Both the position numbers and the translations under genes were made by a program. This document shows, piece by piece, positions 7,095 to 14,241 of a stretch of DNA of 23,620 nucleotides. Position 1 is the stretch's first letter. Each line of letters begins with the position of its first letter. Origin of the DNA: F23-B02 sp963632825 (GTDB lineage: Bacteria > Bacillota > Clostridia > Oscillospirales > Oscillospiraceae). The stretch spans positions 1 to 23,620 of the forward strand of contig CAVGWF010000047.1 in NCBI GenBank assembly GCA_963632825.1, written 5' to 3'. The notes below the pieces were generated by a model, which was given only the letters and a program-made list of their open reading frames with translations, was not told the DNA's origin and did not search any database.

Positions 7095-8408
7095 TCATAC
7101 CTTGTCATTGTCGTCAAATCTGTCGCCGCACTCGGGGCAGAACTTCGGCGGGTGAGCGGGATCCACGGGCTCCCAGCCGCATTTGCCGCAGCGGTAGCGA
7201 GGTGCGCTCTCCGGTTTTTTTGCGCCGCAGTTTGAGCAGAATTTGCCCTTGTTGACCGCACCGCAGGAGCAGGTCCAGCTATCGGCGGCAGGCTTGGGCT
7301 TCCCGCATTCGGTGCAGAAATTACCCGTTGCGGTTGCGCCGCAGGAGCAGGTCCAGCTTCCGACCGGCTTAGCTGCCGCCGGAGCGGCAGCAGGCCGCTG
7401 CTGCTGAGCCATACCGTAGAGCGCCTGAGGATTGGCGCCGCCCGCATTCATTGCCATGCCCATGCCCATGAAGCCTGCCATTGCGCCGTTTTTATTTCCG
7501 GCAGCCGTACGCATGGCGTCTGCCTGAGCCTCCACGACCGTGCCAGCCGCAAGATTCGGGTTGGACAGTGCCGCAGCGCGCTGGAGCCTCTTGATGGAAT
7601 CGGCGTCCTCGTCGGGAATGCTGACGGGGTTCATGGCGATGGAAACAACGCTCAGACCGCGCGCCTCAGACCATTTGCGGGTCAGGGTCTCGTTCATCAG
7701 GTCGCACAGCTGCATCGTGTGAGCGGGGATCTGATTCGGACGCATCTCCATCTCGGAGAGCCTCGCAAATGCCGGCTGGAGTGCGCTTACAAATTCGGTT
7801 TTGAGCTGGGAGTCTATCTCACTGCGCTCATAATCGTACTCGATATTGCCGCATACATTGGCATAGAAGAGCAGCGGATTGGTGATCTTATAGGAGTACA
7901 CGCCGTTGCACCTTATGCCGGTGTCAAGGTCGAGCCCTATGCGGCTGTCAACGACCCGGAAGGGGATGGGCGTAGCGGTGCCGAATTTGTTGTCGACTAT
8001 CTCCTTGGTATTGAAATAGTAAACGCGCTGATCCTTGCCTGTGTCGCCGCCATAGGTAAAGCGCTTGCCTATGGTTCTGAAGGTGTCGAGTATAGCCCGA
8101 CCGAGGGAGCCGGAGAATATGCTCGGCTCGGTGGAGGTGTCGTATGTAAACTGACCGGGCTCTGCGCACACCTCTACGACCTTGCCCTGCTCAACGATTA
8201 TCATGCACTGACCGTCGGCGACGGCGATGCCGGAGCCGTTGGAGATGATATTGTCACTCCCCTTGGTATTTGACGAGCGCGAGCTCACGCGCTTTACGCC
8301 CTTTACAACGAGCGTGTCCTTGTCTATGGCGTCACAGTAGAAAAACTCCTTCCACTGGTCGGCAAAGGTGCCGCCGAGCGCACCGATGCCCGCTCTGATA
8401 AGTCCCAT
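7095..8408 (-). CDS. ydjI: SPFH-domain protein with C-terminal zinc ribbons (YdjI-like, 'virion core protein')
   Basis: Residues 1 to about 290 form the SPFH (band-7) domain of the YdjI type: 'WKEFFYCDAIDKDTLVVKG', 'ISNGSGIAVADGQCMIIVEQGKVVEV', 'FNTKEIVDNKFGTATPIPFRVVDSRIGLD' and 'NGVYSYKITNPLLFYANV'. A coiled, Ala/Gln/Pro-rich linker follows (QALYGMAQQQRPAAAPAAA). Three zinc ribbons close it: two near-identical copies of 'SWTCSCGA...FC..CG' and a third CGKCGWEP...FCPECGD. SPFH proteins oligomerise at membranes and organise microdomains. Bacillus YdjI works with YdjG, YdjH and the PspA paralogue YdjF in envelope stress. No PspA gene is adjacent here. At 437 aa it is longer than typical YdjI because of the extra ribbons. 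It is the first gene of the operon, with start ATG 8408 and an AAAGGGG site upstream. Confidence 0.85.
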   Translation of the reverse strand: MGLIRAGIGALGGTFADQWKEFFYCDAIDKDTLVVKGVKRVSSRSSNTKGSDNIISNGSGIAVADGQCMIIVEQGKVVEVCAEPGQFTYDTSTEPSIFSGSLGRAILDTFRTIGKRFTYGGDTGKDQRVYYFNTKEIVDNKFGTATPIPFRVVDSRIGLDLDTGIRCNGVYSYKITNPLLFYANVCGNIEYDYERSEIDSQLKTEFVSALQPAFARLSEMEMRPNQIPAHTMQLCDLMNETLTRKWSEARGLSVVSIAMNPVSIPDEDADSIKRLQRAAALSNPNLAAGTVVEAQADAMRTAAGNKNGAMAGFMGMGMAMNAGGANPQALYGMAQQQRPAAAPAAAKPVGSWTCSCGATATGNFCTECGKPKPAADSWTCSCGAVNKGKFCSNCGAKKPESAPRYRCGKCGWEPVDPAHPPKFCPECGDRFDDNDKV

Positions 8409-8487
8409 ATCACGAAACCCCTTTCAAAATGTTTGTCTTATGTGTTTATTTTATATACCAAAATTGTATGCAGACATTATTGCGTAG

Positions 8488-8516
8488 ATTATATCATGCC
8501 GGAATTAGCCTTTCAA
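8488..8516 (-). promoter_or_regulatory. Promoter of the SPFH operon
   Basis: On the minus strand TTGAAA (8516-8511), a 17-nt spacer and a perfect TATAAT (8493-8488) form a near-consensus sigma-A promoter, giving a leader of about 73 nt. It almost abuts the divergent promoter of the plus-strand ahcY gene. Confidence 0.75.
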
Positions 8517-8519
8517 CAC

Positions 8520-8548
8520 TTGCGAATATTAAATTGCAGTGTTAAAAT
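8520..8548 (+). promoter_or_regulatory. Promoter of the ahcY-mgtE transcription unit
   Basis: TTGCGA (8520-8525), a 17-nt spacer and TAAAAT (8543-8548) lie about 44 bp before the chosen ahcY start. The position fits ATG 8592 rather than the longer frame that begins at 8433, which would put the promoter inside the gene. Confidence 0.6.
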
Positions 8549-8591
8549 GAAGTGTTTGAAAAAACGAGTAAATAACCAAGGGGATGACGGT

Positions 8592-9827
8592 ATGAGTATA
8601 ATAAAGGACATAAATCTGGCACCATCCGGTGAAATGAAGATAAACTGGGTTGAGCGCAATATGCCGGTTCTGCGCGGCATATCCGAGGCATTTTCCCGGG
8701 AAAAGCCGTTTAACGGACTGAAGGTCGCGCTTTCGGTGCATCTTGAGGCAAAAACGGCGTATCTGTGCCGCGTGCTTGAAATGGGCGGAGCGCAGATGTA
8801 TGTCACGGGCTCTAATCCTCTTTCGACTCAGGACGATGTAGCCGCGGCGCTCGTTCGCGGCGGCATGAATGTCTTTGCCGAATACGGCTGCTCGGAGCGG
8901 CGGTATGAGGACTGCCTGCGCGAGGTCCTGAAGATCGGACCGAATATCATCATAGATGACGGCGGCGACCTTGTACACCTTATGCATGAGGAGTATCCGG
9001 AGCTTATTCCGGATGTCATCGGCGGCTGCGAGGAGACAACCACCGGTATAAACCGCCTGCGCAAAATGGCTGCCGCGGGCAAGCTGCGCTTCCCGATGGT
9101 CATGGTAAACGATGCCGACTGCAAGCATATGTTTGATAACCGCTACGGTACGGGTCAGAGCGTCTGGGACGGCATATGCAGGACGACAAACCTCATCGTA
9201 GCGGGAAAATATGTCGTCATATCCGGCTACGGCTGGTGCGGCAAGGGCGTATCTCTCAGAGCCAAGGGGCTCGGCGCAAAGGTAATCGTTACCGAGACCG
9301 ATCCTATCCGCGCGCTCGAAGCCGTTATGGACGGATATGAGGTCATGCCCATGCGCGAGGCAGCAAAAATCGGCGATATATTCTGCACCGTCACCGGCGG
9401 CAGGGATATAATCACAGCCGAGCACTTCCCGCTCATGAAGGACGGGGCTATCCTCAGCAATGCGGGACATTTCAATGTCGAGGTAGATATGGACTCCCTT
9501 GAAAAGCTTGCGGTGAGGAAATACGAGGCGCGCCACAATATTCAGGGCTATGTCATGCCCGACGGAAAAACGCTGTTCACCATCGCCGAGGGCAGGCTCG
9601 TAAACCTTGCCGCGGCGGACGGTCACCCGGCGGAGATCATGGACATGAGCTTTGCCATTCAGGCGCTGTCGGCAAAATACCTTGCCGATAACCGCGAAAG
9701 CATAAGGCCCGGCGTCATATCCGTCCCGCGCGAGATCGACGAGGAGGTCGCACGCTGCAAGCTGCGCGCCATGGGCGTCGGGATCGACTCCCTCAGCCGT
9801 GCTCAGGCGGAGTACCTCGGCAAATAA
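8592..9827 (+). CDS. ahcY: Adenosylhomocysteinase (S-adenosylhomocysteine hydrolase), short Thermotoga/archaeal-type
   Basis: It hydrolyses S-adenosylhomocysteine to adenosine and homocysteine with tightly bound NAD, recycling the product of SAM-dependent methylation. Motifs in order are 'SVHLEAKTAYL' near residue 48, 'TGSNPLSTQDDVAAAL', 'IIDDGGDLVHL', 'EETTTGINRL', 'NDADCKHMFDNRYGTGQSVWDGI', the NAD loop GYGWCGKG near residue 212, and 'NAGHFNVEVD'. The start is ATG 8592 (AAGGGG upstream, 411 aa). The frame is open back to 8433, but that part is unlike the family and covers the promoter. It ends at 'SLSRAQAEYLGK' and lacks the KPDHYRY tail with which long-form enzymes close over NAD. The sequence pattern is that of the short form. 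mgtE follows after 21 bp. Confidence 0.93.
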   Translation: MSIIKDINLAPSGEMKINWVERNMPVLRGISEAFSREKPFNGLKVALSVHLEAKTAYLCRVLEMGGAQMYVTGSNPLSTQDDVAAALVRGGMNVFAEYGCSERRYEDCLREVLKIGPNIIIDDGGDLVHLMHEEYPELIPDVIGGCEETTTGINRLRKMAAAGKLRFPMVMVNDADCKHMFDNRYGTGQSVWDGICRTTNLIVAGKYVVISGYGWCGKGVSLRAKGLGAKVIVTETDPIRALEAVMDGYEVMPMREAAKIGDIFCTVTGGRDIITAEHFPLMKDGAILSNAGHFNVEVDMDSLEKLAVRKYEARHNIQGYVMPDGKTLFTIAEGRLVNLAAADGHPAEIMDMSFAIQALSAKYLADNRESIRPGVISVPREIDEEVARCKLRAMGVGIDSLSRAQAEYLGK

Positions 9828-9848
9828 CAAATCGGAGAGGCTCTTTAA

Positions 9849-11249
9849 ATGGAAAACATGGAGAATATGGACTTTGAGGCGATGCGCGACAAGCAGGCTG
9901 ACGAGCTCATGCAGCTTCTCGATGAGAGAAGAATGAAGGAGCTCCAGCTGCGCCTTGAGGATATGAACGAATTCGATGTCGCCGAATTTCTTACCGAGAT
10001 AGGCGATAACCGCATGCCGATGGTGTTCAGATTGCTGTCAAAGCAGACGGCGGCGGATGTTTTCGCAAATTTCGATGCTCCCGAGCAGGAGCGGATAATA
10101 AACTCGATAACCGACTCCGAGCTGTCCGCAATAATCGAAGAGCTGTATGTCGACGATGCCGTCGATATGATGGAGGAGCTGCCTGCAAATGTTGTAAAGC
10201 GCGTAATGCGAACGGCGACACCGGAAACGCGCAGACTCATAAATCAGTACCTCAATTATCCGGAGAACTCGGCCGGAAGCATAATGACGGCGGAGTTCGT
10301 TGACCTTAAAAAATACATGAATGTGCGCGAGTCCATAGCGCGCATACGCAGGATAGGCGAGGATAAGGAGACCATTTACACCTGCTTTGTCACCTCTGCC
10401 GACCGCAAGCTCGAGGGCGTTCTCTCGGTCAAGGACCTGCTTTTGTCCGACGATGAGACCGTCATCGAGGATATAATGGATACGAATATCGTTTTCTGCA
10501 TGACTCACGACGATCAGGAGGAAGCGGCCGAGAAAATCTCGGACTACGACCTCATGGCGCTGCCCGTTGTCGATAAAGAGGGCAGACTCGTCGGCATAGT
10601 CACCGTTGACGACGTTATCGACGTTATGGAAGCCGAGGCAACCGAGGACTTTGAGATCATGGCGGCAATGACGCCGTCGGATAAGCCCTACTCGCGCACC
10701 AGTGCATGGGATATGTGGAAAAGGCGAGTCCCGTGGCTGATGTTTCTCATGCTGTCGGCGACATTTACGAGCCTGATAATAAACTCCTTTGAGGATGCAC
10801 TTGCGGTGCAGGCTGTGCTCATCGGCTTTATCCCGATGCTCATGGGAACCGGCGGCAACTCCGGTGCTCAGGCGTCTACCGCCGTTATACGAAGCATTTC
10901 TCTCGGTGATACCGAGCCTGAGGATGTCGGGCGCGTCATCTGGAAGGAGTTTCGCGTAGCGGTGCTGTGCGGCATAACGCTTGCCGCCGTAAACTTTGTC
11001 AAGATGCTGCTCGTCGACAGAATGCTGCTCGGAAACGATGCCGTAACGCTCACCGTTTCCGCCGTGGTCAGCTCCTCAATAGTTTTAATTGTCATATTTG
11101 CAAAGGTCGTTGGCAGCGTTTTGCCCATCGCCGCGGAAAAGCTCGGAGTTGATCCGGCGGTCATGGCAAATCCACTCATTTCGACCATAACGGATGCCGT
11201 GTCGCTGCTTATATACTTTGAGATCGCAAAGCTCTTAATAAGCTTCTGA
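9849..11249 (+). CDS. mgtE: Magnesium transporter MgtE
   Basis: This 466-aa protein has the complete MgtE architecture: an acidic N-domain of helical repeats (about residues 8-130, 'ERIINSITDSELSAIIEELYVDDAVDMMEELP'), a CBS pair (about 138-260, 'MTAEFVDLKKYMNVRESIARIR' and 'LPVVDKEGRLVGIVTVDDVIDVM'), a plug helix and five membrane helices. The pore signature 'MGTGGNSGAQAST' and the final-helix 'PLISTITDAVSLLIYF', carrying the conserved Mg-binding Asp, are intact. MgtE is a Mg2+-gated channel that closes when cytoplasmic Mg2+ loads the acidic N and CBS domains. It lies 21 bp after ahcY, a separate promoter is not apparent, and I see no M-box leader. GGAGAGG at 9834-9840 is the ribosome site. 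Confidence 0.95.
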   Translation: MENMENMDFEAMRDKQADELMQLLDERRMKELQLRLEDMNEFDVAEFLTEIGDNRMPMVFRLLSKQTAADVFANFDAPEQERIINSITDSELSAIIEELYVDDAVDMMEELPANVVKRVMRTATPETRRLINQYLNYPENSAGSIMTAEFVDLKKYMNVRESIARIRRIGEDKETIYTCFVTSADRKLEGVLSVKDLLLSDDETVIEDIMDTNIVFCMTHDDQEEAAEKISDYDLMALPVVDKEGRLVGIVTVDDVIDVMEAEATEDFEIMAAMTPSDKPYSRTSAWDMWKRRVPWLMFLMLSATFTSLIINSFEDALAVQAVLIGFIPMLMGTGGNSGAQASTAVIRSISLGDTEPEDVGRVIWKEFRVAVLCGITLAAVNFVKMLLVDRMLLGNDAVTLTVSAVVSSSIVLIVIFAKVVGSVLPIAAEKLGVDPAVMANPLISTITDAVSLLIYFEIAKLLISF

Positions 11250-11283
11250 GCTGCGGCAATATCACGGGGGGATACATAGATAT

Positions 11284-12201
11284 ATGCTTGTAATAATAGA
11301 AAAAATGGCGCTGCTTACCATCATGCTGGCAATCGGATATATGTGCATAAAGCTCAGGCTTGTAGGACCGGAGTTCAATAAAGGGCTCAGCAAGCTCGTA
11401 ATAAATGTGTTTCTCGTCGGCATGATACTCTCGTCGGTCATAAATAAGCAGCTCAACATGTCCGGAAGCGATGTCGCCTTCGGAATTGGCATGCTGGTGC
11501 TTATGAGCCTCATAAGCCTTGGGATAGGAATTATAATGCCGTCGGTTTTCCGCTTTAAGGGCGGTGATACCGGTATGTACCGTATACTTGCGGCGTTCGG
11601 CAATGTCGGATTTGTCGGTCTGCCGATAGTCTCGGCGGTGTACGGCGAGGAGGTAGTGTTTTTTGCGTCCCTTGTCAACATACCGTTCAATCTGCTGCTG
11701 TATACCGTCGGCGTGATGCAGCTTCAAAATGTCGGGGAGAATAAGAAATTCCAACTGAAAAAGGCCCTGAATGTGCCGATAATAGCAACGCTGACGGCAA
11801 CGGTCATATTTATCTTTGAGATACCGATGCCGCTGATCGTTGAGGACACCGCATCCACCGTCGGCGCGGCGTGCGTGCCGCTTTCCATGATGAGCGTGGG
11901 TCTTTCGCTGGGCAATGTTTCTATAAAGGATGCACTCACTCAGCCGAGGTTGTATGTTGTGAATATTGTGAAGCTGCTCATCGTGCCGCTCGTGACATGG
12001 GGAATCCTGAGATTCGTGATAGACGATCCGGTCATGCTCGGAACCGTTGTCCTTCTGGCAGCATGCCCGCCTGCGATAGTCTGCCCCATACTTGGCATGG
12101 ACTACGGGCGCGACGGAGTGGAGGGCTCTGAGGCCGTTTTTATCGGCTCCGTTCTCTCCGTCATAACGGTGCCCATCCTCATATCCGTTCTGGGACTCTG
12201 A
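11284..12201 (+). CDS. AEC (auxin efflux carrier) family transporter
   Basis: This 305-aa protein is all membrane helices, about ten, in the AEC pattern. It opens 'IIEKMALLTIMLAIGYMCIKLRLVGPEFNKGLSKLVINVFL', carries 'AAFGNVGFVGLPIVSAVYG' near residue 98, and ends in 'CPPAIVCPILGMDYGRD' with a final helix 'VLSVITVPILISVLGL'. Bacterial AEC proteins export or exchange small organic anions such as malate, malonate or lactate; the substrate here is unknown. It follows mgtE by 34 bp on the same strand and may share its transcript. The start ATG 11284 has GGGGGG at 11265-11270 upstream. Confidence 0.88.
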   Translation: MLVIIEKMALLTIMLAIGYMCIKLRLVGPEFNKGLSKLVINVFLVGMILSSVINKQLNMSGSDVAFGIGMLVLMSLISLGIGIIMPSVFRFKGGDTGMYRILAAFGNVGFVGLPIVSAVYGEEVVFFASLVNIPFNLLLYTVGVMQLQNVGENKKFQLKKALNVPIIATLTATVIFIFEIPMPLIVEDTASTVGAACVPLSMMSVGLSLGNVSIKDALTQPRLYVVNIVKLLIVPLVTWGILRFVIDDPVMLGTVVLLAACPPAIVCPILGMDYGRDGVEGSEAVFIGSVLSVITVPILISVLGL

Positions 12202-12421
12202 ACCGCTCAGCTGCGTGGGACCGGCTTGCCGGAGAAACGAAGGCGGACTGATGATATATGAGCAAAAAATACAATGAATGTTTTTTAAAAGCGTAAGAAA
12301 ATTATACAATTTTAAAAAAATGCACAAAAAGCGAAAAAAATTCGTTGCATTTCAAATTAAGTTGATGTTAAATAATAAGGTGCACTTTGGTGAAGTGTCT
12401 ATTTCTTTATGAGGATAACCT
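12202..12421 (+). other. AT-rich 220-bp leader region before the ATP synthase operon
   Basis: No gene is visible. The left part holds a small hairpin CCGGC-TT-GCCGG (12221-12232) without a T-run. The right part is very A/T-rich and carries the imperfect inverted pair ATGCA (12320-12324) / TGCAT (12346-12350) with an inner CGAA/TTCG, just at the -35 of the atp promoter. A regulatory role is possible but not shown. Confidence 0.4.
12345..12373 (+). promoter_or_regulatory. Candidate promoter of the ATP synthase operon
   Basis: TTGCAT (12345-12350), a 17-nt spacer and TTAAAT (12368-12373) lie about 48 bp before the atpI start. The match is moderate, and the -35 overlaps the right arm of an inverted pair. 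Confidence 0.5.
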
Positions 12422-12739
12422 ATGGAATGTGCGTATATTTTAACTGCGCTTGCCGGTGCGGTATTTGGCGTTGCGGTGGCATATTTGAATATGCTGATAA
12501 CAAGGTCAAAGCTGAAGGCTGACAGCGTTGCGGGAATAATGGGCGGCAATATGCTCAGACTCCTGCTGGATGCTGCGGCGCTTGCGGCGGCGTATTTCAT
12601 CAGCAGGGCCCTGAATGCACCGACGATCGCGGCGCTGCTGGCAACTGCGGTCGGCCTGTCGGTCGGCGGAATTGTCTTCCTTCGGGCTATGCTCAAAAAA
12701 ATTCAACCGCGCGATGACACGGCGGATGGAGGTGAATGA
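12422..12739 (+). CDS. atpI: ATP synthase accessory protein AtpI-like
   Basis: This 105-aa membrane protein has three helices: 'YILTALAGAVFGVAVAYLNMLI', 'MLRLLLDAAALAAAYFISRAL' and 'IAALLATAVGLSVGGIVFL'. Size, topology and position ahead of atpB fit the AtpI/AtpR group, which helps c-ring assembly and may carry Mg2+. Sequence conservation in this family is poor, so context is the main evidence. GAGGA at 12411-12415 precedes ATG 12422. Its stop overlaps the first atpB ATG by the ATGA arrangement. Confidence 0.7.
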   Translation: MECAYILTALAGAVFGVAVAYLNMLITRSKLKADSVAGIMGGNMLRLLLDAAALAAAYFISRALNAPTIAALLATAVGLSVGGIVFLRAMLKKIQPRDDTADGGE

Positions 12740-12744
12740 TATTG
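12728..12744 (+). promoter_or_regulatory. GGAGG site that favours a TTG start for atpB
   Basis: GGAGG at 12728-12732 lies only 3 nt from the ATG at 12736, too close, but 9 nt from the in-frame TTG at 12742. Two downstream genes of this operon also begin with non-ATG codons (TTG for atpF, GTG for the fusion), so TTG 12742 is the likelier start. Confidence 0.6.
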
Positions 12745-13410
12745 AGCGAATTTATAAGAGAGTACATTGCACCTACAAAGACGATGTATACGATGTGGGT
12801 CATAATGGCGGTCATATTGCTGTTCTGCTTTATAGCCACCCGCAATATGAAGGATAAACCCGGCGTGCTTCAGAATGTTGCGGAGCTGATAGTATCGTCG
12901 CTTCTGAATTTCTTTGCCGGAGTGCTGGGCGAAAAGAAGGTGCGGCACTATTTTCCGATGCTTGCCTCGTTTTTCATTCTGATAATCGTGTGCAACTATA
13001 CGGGGCTGCTCCCCGGAGCGGGTGAGGGCGACGAGGCACTGTTCACGGTACCTACCTCGGTGCTTGCGGTAACCGCGGCAATGGCGGTCATATCGTTTGT
13101 GACCGTTCAGAGTGCGGGCATCAAAAAGCACGGATTCGGCAAGTACCTGCTGACATTCTTTAAGCCGTTCGCGTTCCTGTTTCCGATCCTTATACTCGAG
13201 CAGTTTACACGGCCGCTTTCCATGGCACTGCGACTTTACGGCAATATCCACGGCGAGGAGCTTGCAACTGAAACGCTTTTCGGCTTGTTCCCCATAGGAC
13301 TGCCGCTCGTTATGAACGTACTCAGTCTCCTTTTCTGCTTCATTCAGGCGATGGTTTTCACCATGCTGCTTGCGGTATTTATAAATGAAGCGACCGAGGA
13401 TGAAGAATAA
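12742..13410 (+). CDS. atpB: F-type ATP synthase subunit a
   Basis: Subunit a is the membrane stator that carries ions to and from the c-ring. The protein is 222 aa from TTG 12742, or 224 from the ATG at 12736. It has five to six membrane helices. The key motif 'RPLSMALRLYGNIHGEE' contains the essential Arg (R166 counting from the ATG, R164 from the TTG) that separates the two half-channels. The helix pair 'FPMLASFFILIIVCNYTGLLPG' is typical. It is slightly shorter than the usual 230-250 aa, with a compact N-terminus. It is followed by atpE after 29 bp and sits in canonical order. Confidence 0.95.
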   Translation: MSEFIREYIAPTKTMYTMWVIMAVILLFCFIATRNMKDKPGVLQNVAELIVSSLLNFFAGVLGEKKVRHYFPMLASFFILIIVCNYTGLLPGAGEGDEALFTVPTSVLAVTAAMAVISFVTVQSAGIKKHGFGKYLLTFFKPFAFLFPILILEQFTRPLSMALRLYGNIHGEELATETLFGLFPIGLPLVMNVLSLLFCFIQAMVFTMLLAVFINEATEDEE

Positions 13411-13439
13411 AAAGGTAAAACATATAGGAGGAAATAAAA

Positions 13440-13673
13440 ATGACAATAGCACAGGGTCTTATCGCAATAGGTGTTGCGCTGGCGATCGGTCTGAGCACCA
13501 TCGGCGTTGGTATTGGTCAGGGTCTTGCTGCGGCAAAGGCACTTGAAGGTATGGCAAGGCAGCCCGAGATGAAGGGTCAGCTCCAGTCCGTTATGATCCT
13601 TGCGATGGGCTTTATGGAAGCACTTGCTATCTATGGTCTGGTAATCGCATTCATGCTTATAGCAAAAATCTGA
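13440..13673 (+). CDS. atpE: F-type ATP synthase subunit c (rotor proteolipid)
   Basis: This 77-aa two-helix hairpin has the conserved loop 'EGMARQPEMKGQLQ' (R40, Q41, P42), the glycine-rich helix 1 'GVGIGQGLAAAK' and the ion-carrying E60 in helix 2 ('GFMEALAIYGLVIAF'). Q27, E60 and Y65 align with Na+ ligands of the Ilyobacter c-ring (Q32, E65, Y70), but the position of its Ser66 is Ala61 here. The coupling ion is thus uncertain, either H+ or a reduced-ligand Na+ site. AGGAGG at 13426-13431 precedes ATG 13440. Gene order a-c-b is normal. Confidence 0.96.
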   Translation: MTIAQGLIAIGVALAIGLSTIGVGIGQGLAAAKALEGMARQPEMKGQLQSVMILAMGFMEALAIYGLVIAFMLIAKI

Positions 13674-13707
13674 TAGGCAGCCGATTTTCTGAAAGGAGGA
13701 GATCTGA

Positions 13708-14199
13708 TTGTTAGACATATTTGGCCTGGAGATATGCACGGCTGATTTTCTGTGGACAATCGTAAGCTTCTTCCTGTTTATGTTCCTGCTTAACAAGATC
13801 CTGTTTAAGCCTGTTTTAAAGCTGATGGACGAGCGTAAGGCGCGCATAGATGCCGACCTTGAAAAGGGCAAGCAGGCCCGCGCCGCCCTGAAGGAAAATG
13901 AGGCTCAGCTTGCTCAGGAGCTGGTGCAGACCGGCGCGGATGCGCGCGGTGTTATAAACAGCGCCCGAAGCGAGGCTGAAAAGGCAAAGGGCGAGGTCCT
14001 CGATGCAGCCCATGCGCAGGCGGAGAAGCTCCATAAGGGCGTCCGCGAGCGTGTGAAGGCTCAGGAGAAGGCCGCAGAGAGCGAGATCGACGGCAGTATG
14101 CCCGAGCTTGTTGCCATCCTTTCGGACAGACTCCTCGGCAGCGAGGCGGCAAACGATAAGGAGCTCATCGCCGAGTGCATAAAAACCAATGCACAGTGA
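13708..14199 (+). CDS. atpF: F-type ATP synthase subunit b
   Basis: This 163-aa protein starts at TTG 13708 with AAAGGAGGAGA upstream. It has one N-terminal membrane helix (ADFLWTIVSFFLFMFLLNKILF), then a long charged coiled coil ('DERKARIDADLEKGKQARAALKENEAQLAQEL') and a C-terminal 'MPELVAILSDRLLG' that resembles the delta-binding end of b. It forms the peripheral stalk that prevents alpha3-beta3 from turning. The following gene begins with a second, different b-like segment, so the stalk is probably a b/b' heterodimer, as in photosynthetic bacteria and mycobacteria. Confidence 0.93.
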   Translation: MLDIFGLEICTADFLWTIVSFFLFMFLLNKILFKPVLKLMDERKARIDADLEKGKQARAALKENEAQLAQELVQTGADARGVINSARSEAEKAKGEVLDAAHAQAEKLHKGVRERVKAQEKAAESEIDGSMPELVAILSDRLLGSEAANDKELIAECIKTNAQ

Positions 14200-14241
14200 A
14201 CCTCATAACAGGAATTACGGGGAAGGAGGGATAGTTCTCAG

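Noticed and set aside
8433..8591. Extended N-terminus of ahcY (53 extra codons)
   Set aside because: It contains the -35/-10 elements, has no ribosome site and does not resemble the family; ATG 8592 is preferred.
8529..9830. 433-aa minus-strand open frame opposite ahcY
   Set aside because: The plus strand encodes an unmistakable adenosylhomocysteinase; the antisense protein has no family resemblance and would overlap both divergent promoters.
9828..9848. Mg2+-sensing M-box leader before mgtE
   Set aside because: The gap to ahcY is only 21 bp, far too short for an M-box.
11209..12327. 372-aa minus-strand open frame opposite the AEC transporter
   Set aside because: It is His/Arg/Tyr-rich, as expected from reading membrane-protein codons backwards, and has no credible start signal.
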